Source: Gammaproteobacteria bacterium (GTDB lineage Bacteria; Pseudomonadota; Gammaproteobacteria; Arenicellales; JAANXG01). From it: 61,570 bases of DNA. Position 1 is the stretch's first letter. Each line of letters opens with the position of its first letter. The stretch covers positions 1 to 61,570 of the forward strand of contig JAHEIO010000015.1 in the NCBI GenBank assembly GCA_024639325.1, read 5' to 3'. Made by a program: the position numbers and the translations under genes. The notes below the pieces were generated by a model. It was not told the DNA's origin. It ran no database searches and saw only the letters and a program-made list of their open reading frames with translations. Positions 8,750 to 16,503 of this stretch are shown piece after piece.

Positions 8750-9811
8750 ATGTCGGTCGATCGATCCCGAGAGCTGATCGATGCCGTCACCGCATCGATC
8801 GAGAGTGGCAAGCCGCTCTCGATACGCGGCGGGAACACCAAGGCGTTCTTCGGGGGTCCGCAGACCGGTGAGCCCCTGGAGATGTCGGGGCACTCGGGGA
8901 TGGTCAGTTACGAACCCACCGAACTGGTAATCACCGCGCAAAGCGGAACGCTTGTGTCGGAAATCGAGTCGACATTGAAGGAGCAGCGCCAGATGCTGCC
9001 GTTCGAACCGCCCTGTTTCGGCGAGCGGGCGACCGTCGGTGGAGCCATAGGCTGCGGACTTTCGGGGCCCCGCCGGCCGTACGCCGGCTCGGTGAGAGAC
9101 TTTGTTCTGGGAACCCGGATAGTCAACGGCCGGGGCGAAGACCTCCGGTTCGGCGGACAGGTCATGAAGAACGTCGCCGGTTATGACGTGTCGCGACTGA
9201 TGGTCGGTTCGATGGGGACGCTGGGCCTGCTGCTCGAAGTATCCCTGAAGGTGCTGCCGGCGCCCCGGTCGGAATGCACGCTGATGCTGGAAGCCGACCG
9301 CGACGGCGCGTTGGAGTTTCAGCAGCGATGGTCTCAACGACCCTCGCCGATTTCCGGGACATGTCACAGCGGCGGCCTGCTGCACGTCAGGCTGTCCGGT
9401 TCGGAAACCGGGGTCGCCAGCGCAAAATCAAAAATAGGCGGAGACACCCTGGATGACGGCGACGCTTTCTGGACCCGGCTCAGGGAACACGACCACGAGT
9501 TCTTCAAAGGCGCGGGACGTCTGTGGCGTCTGTCCATCCCCCAGGCAAGCCCCGACCCGGATTTACACGGTGACAGCCTGATGGAGTGGAACGGAGCGCT
9601 GCGCTGGGTGATTTCGGATAGCCCCGCCGACCGGATCCGAACGGCGGCCGCGGAGGCCGGTGGACACGCGACGCTGTTCCGGAACGGCGGTGCCGAAACA
9701 GAGGCGTTTCATCCCCTCAGTGGTTCATTGCTGAAACTTCATAAAAAGGTAAAACGTGCATTCGATCCGAAGGGGATCTTCAACCCCGGCAGGATGTACA
9801 GGGGTCTGTAG
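8750..9811 (+). CDS. glcE: Glycolate oxidase subunit GlcE
   Basis: The second FAD-binding subunit of glycolate dehydrogenase, 353 residues. It shows the PCMH fold: LSIRGGNTKAFFGG near 23-36, then a GGAIGCGLSGPRRPYAGS loop and MKNVAGYDVSRLMVGSMGTLG. GlcE is smaller than GlcD because it lacks the full oxidase domain. Its stop codon directly abuts the ATG of glcF with no gap. The 45 bases between the MITE end and the ATG hold no strong RBS. Confidence 0.92.
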   Translation: MSVDRSRELIDAVTASIESGKPLSIRGGNTKAFFGGPQTGEPLEMSGHSGMVSYEPTELVITAQSGTLVSEIESTLKEQRQMLPFEPPCFGERATVGGAIGCGLSGPRRPYAGSVRDFVLGTRIVNGRGEDLRFGGQVMKNVAGYDVSRLMVGSMGTLGLLLEVSLKVLPAPRSECTLMLEADRDGALEFQQRWSQRPSPISGTCHSGGLLHVRLSGSETGVASAKSKIGGDTLDDGDAFWTRLREHDHEFFKGAGRLWRLSIPQASPDPDLHGDSLMEWNGALRWVISDSPADRIRTAAAEAGGHATLFRNGGAETEAFHPLSGSLLKLHKKVKRAFDPKGIFNPGRMYRGL

Positions 9812-11011
9812 ATGCAAACAAACCTGGCAGACTTCATCCGGGATTCCGAAGAAGGCAAGGAGGCCGATTCAATACTTCGCAAGTGTGTGCACTGCGGATT
9901 TTGCACCGCCACCTGCCCGACTTACCAGCTGCTGGGTGATGAGCTGGACGGGCCGCGGGGACGGATCTATTTGATCAAGCAGGTCCTCGAGGGCGTCGAT
10001 CCCTCGTCCACGACCCAGCTGCATCTCGACCGCTGCCTGTCCTGCCTCAACTGTGAAACAACCTGCCCCTCCGGGGTAAAGTACGGCAGGCTGCTGGATA
10101 TCGGACGAACCGTGGTGGAGTCCAGGGTGGAACGCCCGGCATTAGAACGGTCACTGCGCGGTCTGCTGCGTTCGGTTATTCCGTACAAAGAACGCTTTGG
10201 GTTGCTGTTGAAGATCGGTCAGTTCTTCAGGCCGGCGCTGCCCGCATCGCTCAAGGCGTCGACGCCGCCAAAAGTAGAAGCCGGCGAGTGGCCAAAACCC
10301 AGTCACGATCGAAAGATGCTGGTGCTGAATGGCTGTGCCCAACCCGCTATCGCTCCCAATATCAACGCCGCTACCGCGCGTGTATTGAGCAGACTCGGCA
10401 TCGACCTGCTCAGTGTGAACGATGGCTGTTGCGGGGCGCTCAGTCACCACATGAGCGCAAACGAAGAGGCCCTGGATTTCATGCGCCGGAATATCGACGC
10501 CTGGTGGCCGCACATCGAGGACGGTGCCGAGGCCATCGTCATGACAGCGAGCGGGTGTGGTGTACTGGTCAAGGAATACGGCCATATTCTCAGAAACGAT
10601 ACGGCCTACGCGGAAAAAGCGGCCGCCGTGTCGGACTTAACCAGGGATCTCGGCGAAGTCCTCGCGAATGAGGACCTGTCAGGTTTGAAGCCGGATCTGA
10701 GCCGGCGGGTTGCGGTCCATTCACCGTGTTCGCTGCAGCACGGCCAGAAACTTCCGGGTGGCGTGGAAGGCGTTCTTGTCGGTTTGGGCTTTTCTCTTAC
10801 GTCCGTGCCGGATTCTCATCTATGCTGCGGCTCTGCGGGGAGCTACTCGATACTGCATCCCCGCATTGCCGGCCAATTGAAAAAAAGGAAACTGACTGCG
10901 CTCGAATCCGGACAACCCGATGTCATTGCCACGGCCAATATCGGGTGCCTGGCCCACATGCAGGGTGATGCCGCGGTGCCGGTAGTCCACTGGATAAATC
11001 TGATCGATTAA
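9812..11011 (+). CDS. glcF: Glycolate oxidase iron-sulfur subunit GlcF
   Basis: The 399-residue electron-transfer subunit. Two [4Fe-4S] ferredoxin motifs are visible, CVHCGFCTATCP (about residues 26-37) and CLSCLNCETTCP (about 75-86). Two cysteine-rich CCG domains follow (NDGCCGALSHH and LCCGSAGSYS). These pass electrons from GlcD/E flavins to the membrane quinone pool. The start immediately follows the glcE stop, so translation is coupled. Confidence 0.94.
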   Translation: MQTNLADFIRDSEEGKEADSILRKCVHCGFCTATCPTYQLLGDELDGPRGRIYLIKQVLEGVDPSSTTQLHLDRCLSCLNCETTCPSGVKYGRLLDIGRTVVESRVERPALERSLRGLLRSVIPYKERFGLLLKIGQFFRPALPASLKASTPPKVEAGEWPKPSHDRKMLVLNGCAQPAIAPNINAATARVLSRLGIDLLSVNDGCCGALSHHMSANEEALDFMRRNIDAWWPHIEDGAEAIVMTASGCGVLVKEYGHILRNDTAYAEKAAAVSDLTRDLGEVLANEDLSGLKPDLSRRVAVHSPCSLQHGQKLPGGVEGVLVGLGFSLTSVPDSHLCCGSAGSYSILHPRIAGQLKKRKLTALESGQPDVIATANIGCLAHMQGDAAVPVVHWINLID

Positions 11012-11107
11012 CGGCACGAATATCCTGCACCGGGACATGCATTTGTCATCTCGGCCAACGACTGTGCGAAAATTCCCTATAGACTGACAAAAACCTGATT
11101 ATTTTTC

Positions 11108-11196
11108 TTGGCAAAGTTCTTATTTTTGGTCTATACTGCACTGCAACATAAAGATTAGAACAAGTCTTGACAAACAATGTTCTAATATTAGATAAT
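11108..11196 (+). promoter_or_regulatory. Tandem sigma70-like promoters upstream of putative sRNA
   Basis: An AT-rich island in GC-rich surroundings contains TTGGCA (11108-11113)-N18-TATACT (11132-11137) and TTGACA (11167-11172)-N18-GATAAT (11191-11196). The second has a perfect -35. Both point toward the hairpin-terminated transcript that follows. Confidence 0.55.
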
Positions 11197-11202
11197 TATT
11201 AT

Positions 11203-11343
11203 ATCCTGACATATTGAGTCAGGAAAACGTTAGGATTAAACGCGTTCGAAGGGATATCGGTCGCCAGACGTAAAGATTTTGAAAGGCTCCTCCATCCTCC
11301 TTTGGTGGTTTGGGCGTGGCTGCTACAGCCACGCCATTTTTTT
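11203..11343 (+). ncRNA. Putative small RNA between glcF and rplM
   Basis: A predicted transcript of about 140 nt starts just downstream of the TTGACA-N18-GATAAT promoter. It begins with a 7-bp hairpin (TCCTGAC 11204-11210 / GTCAGGA 11218-11224) and ends in an intrinsic terminator. No convincing open reading frame lies inside it. The pyrimidine-rich CTCCTCCATCCTCC segment (about 11287-11300) is anti-Shine-Dalgarno-like and could pair with mRNA ribosome-binding sites. It could instead be a terminated leader of rplM-rpsI, but the terminator is 100 bases before rplM, which has its own promoter-like sequence. I do not recognise an Rfam family. Confidence 0.5.
11313..11343 (+). terminator. Rho-independent terminator
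   Basis: A perfect 10-bp stem GGCGTGGCTG (11313-11322) / CAGCCACGCC (11326-11335) with loop CTA, followed by A and seven T residues (11337-11343). The T run is only on the plus-strand side, so it terminates rightward transcription. Confidence 0.9.
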
Positions 11344-11383
11344 GCCCGAAGCCGTCCCTATCATCCAAAATATGAGCAGATTC

Positions 11384-11412
11384 TTTACTCTTGTGCCCGC
11401 GTTTAGTAGTAT
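11384..11412 (+). promoter_or_regulatory. Candidate rplM-rpsI promoter
   Basis: TTTACT (11384-11389)-N17-TAGTAT (11407-11412) lies after the terminator and about 34 bases before the rplM ATG. This is an approximate match to sigma70 consensus, supported mainly by position. Confidence 0.35.
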
Positions 11413-11445
11413 CCGCGCTCCATTTTTGGCCCGTGGCCCGCGACA

Positions 11446-11874
11446 ATGAAGACATTCTCCACTAAACCCCAGGATGTGCGCCGTGAATGGCTGTTGGTGG
11501 ACGCCACCGACAAGGTGCTCGGCCGCCTGGCGAGCGAGGTCGCAACGCGCCTTAGAGGTAAACACAAACCCGAATATGCGCCTCACATCGACACCGGCGA
11601 CCATATAGTGGTGGTCAATGCCGACAAGATCAGAGTTACCGGGTCCAAACTGGATAGCAAGATATATCATCGCCACACGGGGTATCCGGGTGGAATAAGG
11701 TCGGTCGTGTTGAAGGATCTGTTGCGAAGCAAACCGGAGCGCGTCATCGAGAATGCGGTTCGGGGCATGCTTCCGAAGAATCCACTCGGTCGGGCGATGT
11801 TCAAGAAACTGCACGTTTACGCGGGCGCCGACCACAAACATCAGTCGCAACAGCCCAAAGCTCTGGAAGTCTAA
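11446..11874 (+). CDS. rplM: 50S ribosomal protein L13
   Basis: Large-subunit protein required early in 50S assembly. The 142 residues equal the usual gammaproteobacterial length. Typical text includes [39 protein letters not shown], and [19 protein letters not shown] near the C-terminus. It is followed after 12 bases by rpsI, the standard two-gene operon. Confidence 0.98.
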   Translation: MKTFSTKPQDVRREWLLVDATDKVLGRLASEVATRLRGKHKPEYAPHIDTGDHIVVVNADKIRVTGSKLDSKIYHRHTGYPGGIRSVVLKDLLRSKPERVIENAVRGMLPKNPLGRAMFKKLHVYAGADHKHQSQQPKALEV

Positions 11875-11886
11875 CAGGTAGTCCAA

Positions 11887-12279
11887 ATGGTCGAGCAAGC
11901 TTATCAAGGGACAGGTCGTCGCAAATCATCCACCGCCAGAGTGCGTATTCGCCGCGGCTCCGGGCAGATTATGATCAACAAGCGTCCCCTGGACGAATAT
12001 TTTGGTCGAGAAACCGCCCGCATGGTGGTTCGCCAACCGTTATCCACTGTAGACATGCATGACAAGTTCGACATCGAGGTGATCGTGAGCGGTGGTGGAA
12101 ACAGCGGGCAGGCGGGTGCGATCCGTCATGGCATCACCCGCGCACTGATGGCCTACGATGAGGTTCATCGCCGATCCCTCCGCAAAGCGGGTTTTGTTAC
12201 CCGGGACGCCCGCGAGGTCGAGCGAAAGAAAGTCGGGCTTCACAAGGCCAGGAAAAGACCCCAGTACAGCAAACGTTAA
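11887..12279 (+). CDS. rpsI: 30S ribosomal protein S9
   Basis: Small-subunit protein whose C-terminal tail reaches the P-site tRNA. It has 130 residues with the conserved [16 protein letters not shown] start region and the basic end [10 protein letters not shown], whose terminal SKR is the P-site contact. The second gene of the rplM-rpsI operon. Confidence 0.98.
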   Translation: MVEQAYQGTGRRKSSTARVRIRRGSGQIMINKRPLDEYFGRETARMVVRQPLSTVDMHDKFDIEVIVSGGGNSGQAGAIRHGITRALMAYDEVHRRSLRKAGFVTRDAREVERKKVGLHKARKRPQYSKR

Positions 12280-12386
12280 AAGCTTTTGCGTGCCGCCGAC
12301 GAATACAACAGCAGGTGGCGGTTATTTCAGAGAGTCCGGGCATCGGGCGTTCCGATTCCGGGACAACCCCGTTTCGTTCGCATTGG

Positions 12387-12460
12387 TGGGGGATCGTCTA
12401 ATGGTAGGACCGCGGACTCTGACTCCGCTAGTGGGGGTTCGAATCCCTCTCCCCCAGCCA
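12387..12460 (+). tRNA. tRNA-Gln (anticodon CTG)
   Basis: A 74-base cloverleaf: acceptor TGGGGGA (12387-12393) pairs with TCCCCCA (12450-12456), followed by discriminator G and encoded CCA (12458-12460). The anticodon stem GCGGA/TCCGC encloses loop CTCTGAC with anticodon CTG at 12419-12421, reading CAG. The T arm contains GGTTCGAATCC. The first U-A pair of the acceptor is characteristic of tRNA-Gln. A single tRNA, with no tRNA cluster or integrase beside it. Confidence 0.96.
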
Positions 12461-12660
12461 GCCCATCCCGGGTTTTCGGCCCGAAGCGCAGGCCGTGGTC
12501 CGCCGACCATAAGATCGCGCTGGACGGGTGCCGATGGGTTAAAGGCTTGCAATTGAATGGCTAAGCACCTGTAATGGCCGCGTAATTCTTGACTGAGGTC
12601 ATCACCCCGGTTGGGAAAAACTGATCTACTAACTTGTTCCGGTAAAAGTGGAGAAGAAGG

Positions 12661-14889
12661 ATGTCACACAAACCAGACCTACAAGCGTCGGACGCCCCTA
12701 TCGCGCAAGCGCTCAAAAAGGAAAACGAAAATCCATCCACCTTGAAATCCGAGGTGGCTGCGTTGCACAAAGAAGCGAAGCCTCAAGAGGCCGGAAAGGA
12801 TCTTTCGGATCCGGATCTCTACCTGAACCGCGAGATTACCTGGCTCGAGTTCAATCGACGCGTCCTGCACGAAGCTCAGGACGAGCAGACACCGCTGCTC
12901 GAGAGGATCAAGTTCGCCGCTATTGTCAGTTCCAACCTCGATGAATTCTTCATGAAACGAATCGGCGGCCTCAAGCAGCAGGTCGGCGCAGGTGTCCAGG
13001 AATTGACGGTAGACGGCCGTACACCGCAGCAGCAGATCGAGGAATGCCGGAGAGTTGTCCGGGAGATCGAGAGCAAAAAAGACGAACTGGTGCCCCAGCT
13101 GATGCAGAAGCTTCGGGAGCAGGATATCCGCATTCTCAGCTACAAAGAGTTGGACGACGATACGAAGCGGAGGCTCCGGGAATACTACGTCGAGAATATT
13201 TTTCCCCTCGTCACGCCGCAATCGATGGATCCCGCGCATCCCTTCCCGTTTATTTCCAATCTCTCGCTCAATCTGCTGGTTTCTCTGCGTTACCCCGATG
13301 ACGAGCATGTACGCATGGCCCGCGTGAAAGTGCCGGTGGGTCATGACGTGAAAAGATTCCTCAAACTCAAGGACAAGGATCACTATGTCCCCATCGACGA
13401 GGTCATGAGCAATAATCTGGATCTGCTGTTTCCGGACATGGAGATACTGGGTTGTGACCGGTTCCACGTGACGCGAAACGCCAGCACGGAGCGTGACGAA
13501 GGCAAGGCCAATGACCTGCTCGAGATGATCGAATCCGAACTGCGTGACCGCAAGTTTGCGCCCATTGTCAGGATGGTCGTCGAGAAGGGCATGGATACGC
13601 ATCGACGCGGCATGCTGGCCGCGGAGCTCGAGCTCGATCCGGAGCTGGATGTCTATGAAGCAAGCGGCATGCTGGCGATGAAGGACTTGTTTCAGATCGC
13701 GTTCATCGCGCGGCCTGAACTGCATGACGCAATTCATCATCCCACTGACAACCATATTCTCATGGAGGAGCCGCGCAGGATCTTCTACGCGATTCGGGAA
13801 GCTGGATCCATTCTGCTGCAGCACCCTTACGAATCGTTCAACACGAGCGTGGAGCGGTTTATCGAGGAAGCCAGCCAGGACCCCAAGGTTTATGCAATCA
13901 AGATGACTCTGTACCGGACATCCACCGACAGCCGGATCATCGAACTGCTTCTCGACGCCGCCCAGAACGGAAAGCAGGTGGCCGTGGTGGTCGAACTCAA
14001 GGCGCGCTTCGATGAGGCGGCAAACATACGGCTGGCAAACCGTATGGAAGAGGCGGGCATCCATGTCACCTACGGTGTTGTCGGACTGAAAACCCACTGT
14101 AAGGTGATTATGGTGGTTCGGCGAGACTATAGCGGACTGCGCCGGTACGTCCATATCGGCACCGGCAACTACCACGCGGACACGGCCAGACTGTACAGCG
14201 ATCTGGGTATATTGACGTGTGACAAGGATACCGGCCGTGATGTCACCGAATTGTTCAACTTCCTCACCACGGGCTATACCCCGAAACGGGATTACACCAA
14301 AATTCTGCCGGCACCCAAGCACCTCAAGAAGGCCCTGCTGGCCAAGATCCAGCGTGAAATCGACGGTCACAGCGATCGCAGCCCCGGCCTGATCCGCCTC
14401 AAAACGAATGCATTGGAGGACGCTGATATCGTGCGCGCCCTGTACCGTGCATCGCAAGCCGGCGTCAAGGTGGATCTGATCGTGCGTGACACCTGCCGCC
14501 TGCGGCCGGGAATACCCGGGCTGTCGGAAAATGTCAGGGTGGTCGGCGTGGTCGGCCGTTTTCTGGAACATGCCCGTATCTATTATTTTCAAAACGGCGG
14601 CGATGAAGAGTACTACATCGGATCCGCGGATCTGATGAAACGCAATCTGGAAAGCCGTGTCGAGGTGGTAATCCAGATCACCGCCGATGATCTGCGTGAA
14701 CAACTCAGGAAGTTCCTCGACACGCAGCTATCCGACCATCGCAGTGTCTGGGAGATGCAGCCCGACGGCAAGTACATCCAGCGTACGCCAAAAGGCCCCG
14801 AGAAACGCGGCTGCCAGACCATCATGATCGAAATGGCCGGGGAACGGGTACGTCACGCCAAGGCATCACAGAAGAACGCCAAGATGTAG
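12661..14889 (+). CDS. ppk1: Polyphosphate kinase 1
   Basis: Transfers the gamma-phosphate of ATP to inorganic polyphosphate. The 742-residue product has the PPK1 order: N-terminal helical domain (YLNRETTW-like YLNREITWLEFNRRV at about 56-70), head domain and two PLD-like C-terminal domains. The phosphate-carrying and catalytic histidines are H498 (HIGTGNYH) and H637 (FLEHARIY). It carries an N-terminal extension of about 50 hydrophilic residues rich in Lys/Glu before the conserved core. GAGAAGAAGG precedes the ATG. No ppx exopolyphosphatase gene is adjacent. Confidence 0.97.
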   Translation: MSHKPDLQASDAPIAQALKKENENPSTLKSEVAALHKEAKPQEAGKDLSDPDLYLNREITWLEFNRRVLHEAQDEQTPLLERIKFAAIVSSNLDEFFMKRIGGLKQQVGAGVQELTVDGRTPQQQIEECRRVVREIESKKDELVPQLMQKLREQDIRILSYKELDDDTKRRLREYYVENIFPLVTPQSMDPAHPFPFISNLSLNLLVSLRYPDDEHVRMARVKVPVGHDVKRFLKLKDKDHYVPIDEVMSNNLDLLFPDMEILGCDRFHVTRNASTERDEGKANDLLEMIESELRDRKFAPIVRMVVEKGMDTHRRGMLAAELELDPELDVYEASGMLAMKDLFQIAFIARPELHDAIHHPTDNHILMEEPRRIFYAIREAGSILLQHPYESFNTSVERFIEEASQDPKVYAIKMTLYRTSTDSRIIELLLDAAQNGKQVAVVVELKARFDEAANIRLANRMEEAGIHVTYGVVGLKTHCKVIMVVRRDYSGLRRYVHIGTGNYHADTARLYSDLGILTCDKDTGRDVTELFNFLTTGYTPKRDYTKILPAPKHLKKALLAKIQREIDGHSDRSPGLIRLKTNALEDADIVRALYRASQAGVKVDLIVRDTCRLRPGIPGLSENVRVVGVVGRFLEHARIYYFQNGGDEEYYIGSADLMKRNLESRVEVVIQITADDLREQLRKFLDTQLSDHRSVWEMQPDGKYIQRTPKGPEKRGCQTIMIEMAGERVRHAKASQKNAKM

Positions 14890-14899
14890 CACCACCGCG

Positions 14900-15075
14900 C
14901 TAGCCCGCAACACGCAGGCTAGCGCGCATTTCTCACCGGGCGGCTTTAAATTCTTGATATCCTTGTCAATGGCTGACAACGCCAGGGAAGCGCCGTTTAA
15001 TTGTGTTAATCGCTATAGACTGGAATACAGTCCGTTTCGGCTGCGCCTATCCCGGCGCTCGGCCCCATCCATGCT
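14900..15075. repeat. Degenerate MITE A remnant
   Basis: Two CTAG-bounded ends are visible (CTAGCCCGCA at 14900 and CTAGCGCGCATTTCTCACC from 14919). These are followed by GGCGGCTTTAAATTCTTG, matching the left interior of MITE A, and later by GCCTATCCCGGCGCTCGG (about 15045-15062). Most of the middle has diverged. Nothing else is seen between ppk1 and the efflux operon. Confidence 0.6.
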
Positions 15076-15138
15076 GCATCGTCACCCGGTGTACCGGGGC
15101 CAATTGCGGGTTAGGCCGGCGACTCGGATTCGAAAACA

Positions 15139-16503
15139 ATGCGAAGTGACTTCGTGAAAAAATTGCTCTTCATCCCGGCAATAGCGATCGGCATCGCCGT
15201 CATGTACGTCCTCATCAAGCATCGCGCCGATCCGGAAAAACTCCAGTTCGAGGAAACTCGGACCGCAGTCAGAGTCATCGACGTGCCGTCCCTGACCGTT
15301 GTTCCTTCGTTCCGCGGCTACGGCAATGTTAAACCGAGCCAGGTGTGGAACGGGGTGGCCCAGGTCGCGGGGAAAGTCATTGCCGTTGACCCTTCGTTCA
15401 AGAGAGGTGCCATCGGATCTGCCGGGCAGTTCCTGATGCAGATCGATCCCGCTGATTACGAGCTCGCGATCGCCCGGGTCGAGACCGACATCGAAGCAAC
15501 CCGGGCCAGGATTGCGGAAATCGAAATACAGGAAAAAAACTCTTTGGCATCGCTGAAGATCGAACAGGAATCCCTGCAAATATCGAAGGCGGAACTGCAG
15601 CGTAAGCAGAGCCTCGTGGCCCAGGGCGCCGCCTCCAGTTCCGAAGTGGAGAAAGAACAGCGCAACGTTCTCGCGCAATCACAAAGCGTTCAGGCATTGG
15701 AGAATACACTCAGTCTGTACCCGGTGGAGAGGCGCCGGCTCGATGCGGAACTGACCCGGTTGAAAACGCAGCTCGACGAGGCAAAACTGAATATTGACCG
15801 GACGCGCATCACGCTTCCATTTACCGCTCGAATATCCGATGTCGCCGTAGAACAATTCCAGTTTGTCCGCCAGGGCGACAAACTGGGCACCGCGGATGGC
15901 ATCTCCAGAGCGGAGATCGAGGTGCAGATGCCGTTGTGGCGCATCGCCGCACTCATCCGGTCCGAGGGTGTCACCGACATCAGCGAACTCAGGGACGGGG
16001 CAATCGGCGAACGACTCGGCATAACGGCCCGCGTCAACCTGGAGAGAGATACGCTCTTCGCGGAATGGGAAGGCCGGGTAGCCCGGTTCACGGATTCGTT
16101 GGATCTGGAGACGCGGACCCTGGGCATCATCGTGGAAGTGGATAATCCGTACGCCGGGGTTCGGCCGGGAATTCGGCCGCCGCTGGTCAAGGGTATGTTC
16201 GTAGATGTCGAACTGCGCGGCAGGCCACGGCCGGATTCCCTCGCTATCCCGAGGGACGCTTTTCATGGGCAGCAGGTATACCTGGTCGATTCGGACAATC
16301 GCCTGCAAAGACGTGCGATCAAAACGGGCATATCCGGCGTTTCGTACTATACCGTTATCGAAGGGCTGACTGGCGGTGAGCGTATCGTAGTGTCGGATTT
16401 GACTCCGGCCATTGACGGCATGTTGCTGGATCCCATCGATGATCCGGACACGGCCGCCCGTCTTGCCGAGGCGGTATCTGCAAACGCAGGCGGCGCGCCA
16501 TGA
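15139..16503 (+). CDS. RND efflux periplasmic adaptor (HlyD/MFP family)
   Basis: A 454-residue membrane fusion protein linking an RND pump to an outer-membrane channel. One N-terminal membrane segment (about 7-25), then a lipoyl-like half (VIDVPSLTVVPSFRGYGNVK), a long alpha-hairpin coiled coil (about 110-215), the second lipoyl half (ITLPFTARISDVAVEQFQFV) and beta-barrel/MP domains. Its end overlaps the pump gene by 4 bases (ATGA). The adaptor and pump form one operon. No outer-membrane channel gene is present, so a TolC-type partner elsewhere is expected. Confidence 0.92.
   Translation: MRSDFVKKLLFIPAIAIGIAVMYVLIKHRADPEKLQFEETRTAVRVIDVPSLTVVPSFRGYGNVKPSQVWNGVAQVAGKVIAVDPSFKRGAIGSAGQFLMQIDPADYELAIARVETDIEATRARIAEIEIQEKNSLASLKIEQESLQISKAELQRKQSLVAQGAASSSEVEKEQRNVLAQSQSVQALENTLSLYPVERRRLDAELTRLKTQLDEAKLNIDRTRITLPFTARISDVAVEQFQFVRQGDKLGTADGISRAEIEVQMPLWRIAALIRSEGVTDISELRDGAIGERLGITARVNLERDTLFAEWEGRVARFTDSLDLETRTLGIIVEVDNPYAGVRPGIRPPLVKGMFVDVELRGRPRPDSLAIPRDAFHGQQVYLVDSDNRLQRRAIKTGISGVSYYTVIEGLTGGERIVVSDLTPAIDGMLLDPIDDPDTAARLAEAVSANAGGAP

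Noticed and set aside
12387-12460. tRNA-Gln as an integration site for a genomic island
   Set aside because: No integrase or repeat of the tRNA 3' end is seen nearby. ppk1 follows directly.
12280-12660. Open frames over the tRNA-Gln region
   Set aside because: They read through the tRNA itself and have no protein-like features.
12679-14703. Long minus-strand open frame (674 codons) opposite ppk1
   Set aside because: It lies entirely antisense to ppk1, has no family-like text and follows from the GC-rich codon pattern of the true gene.
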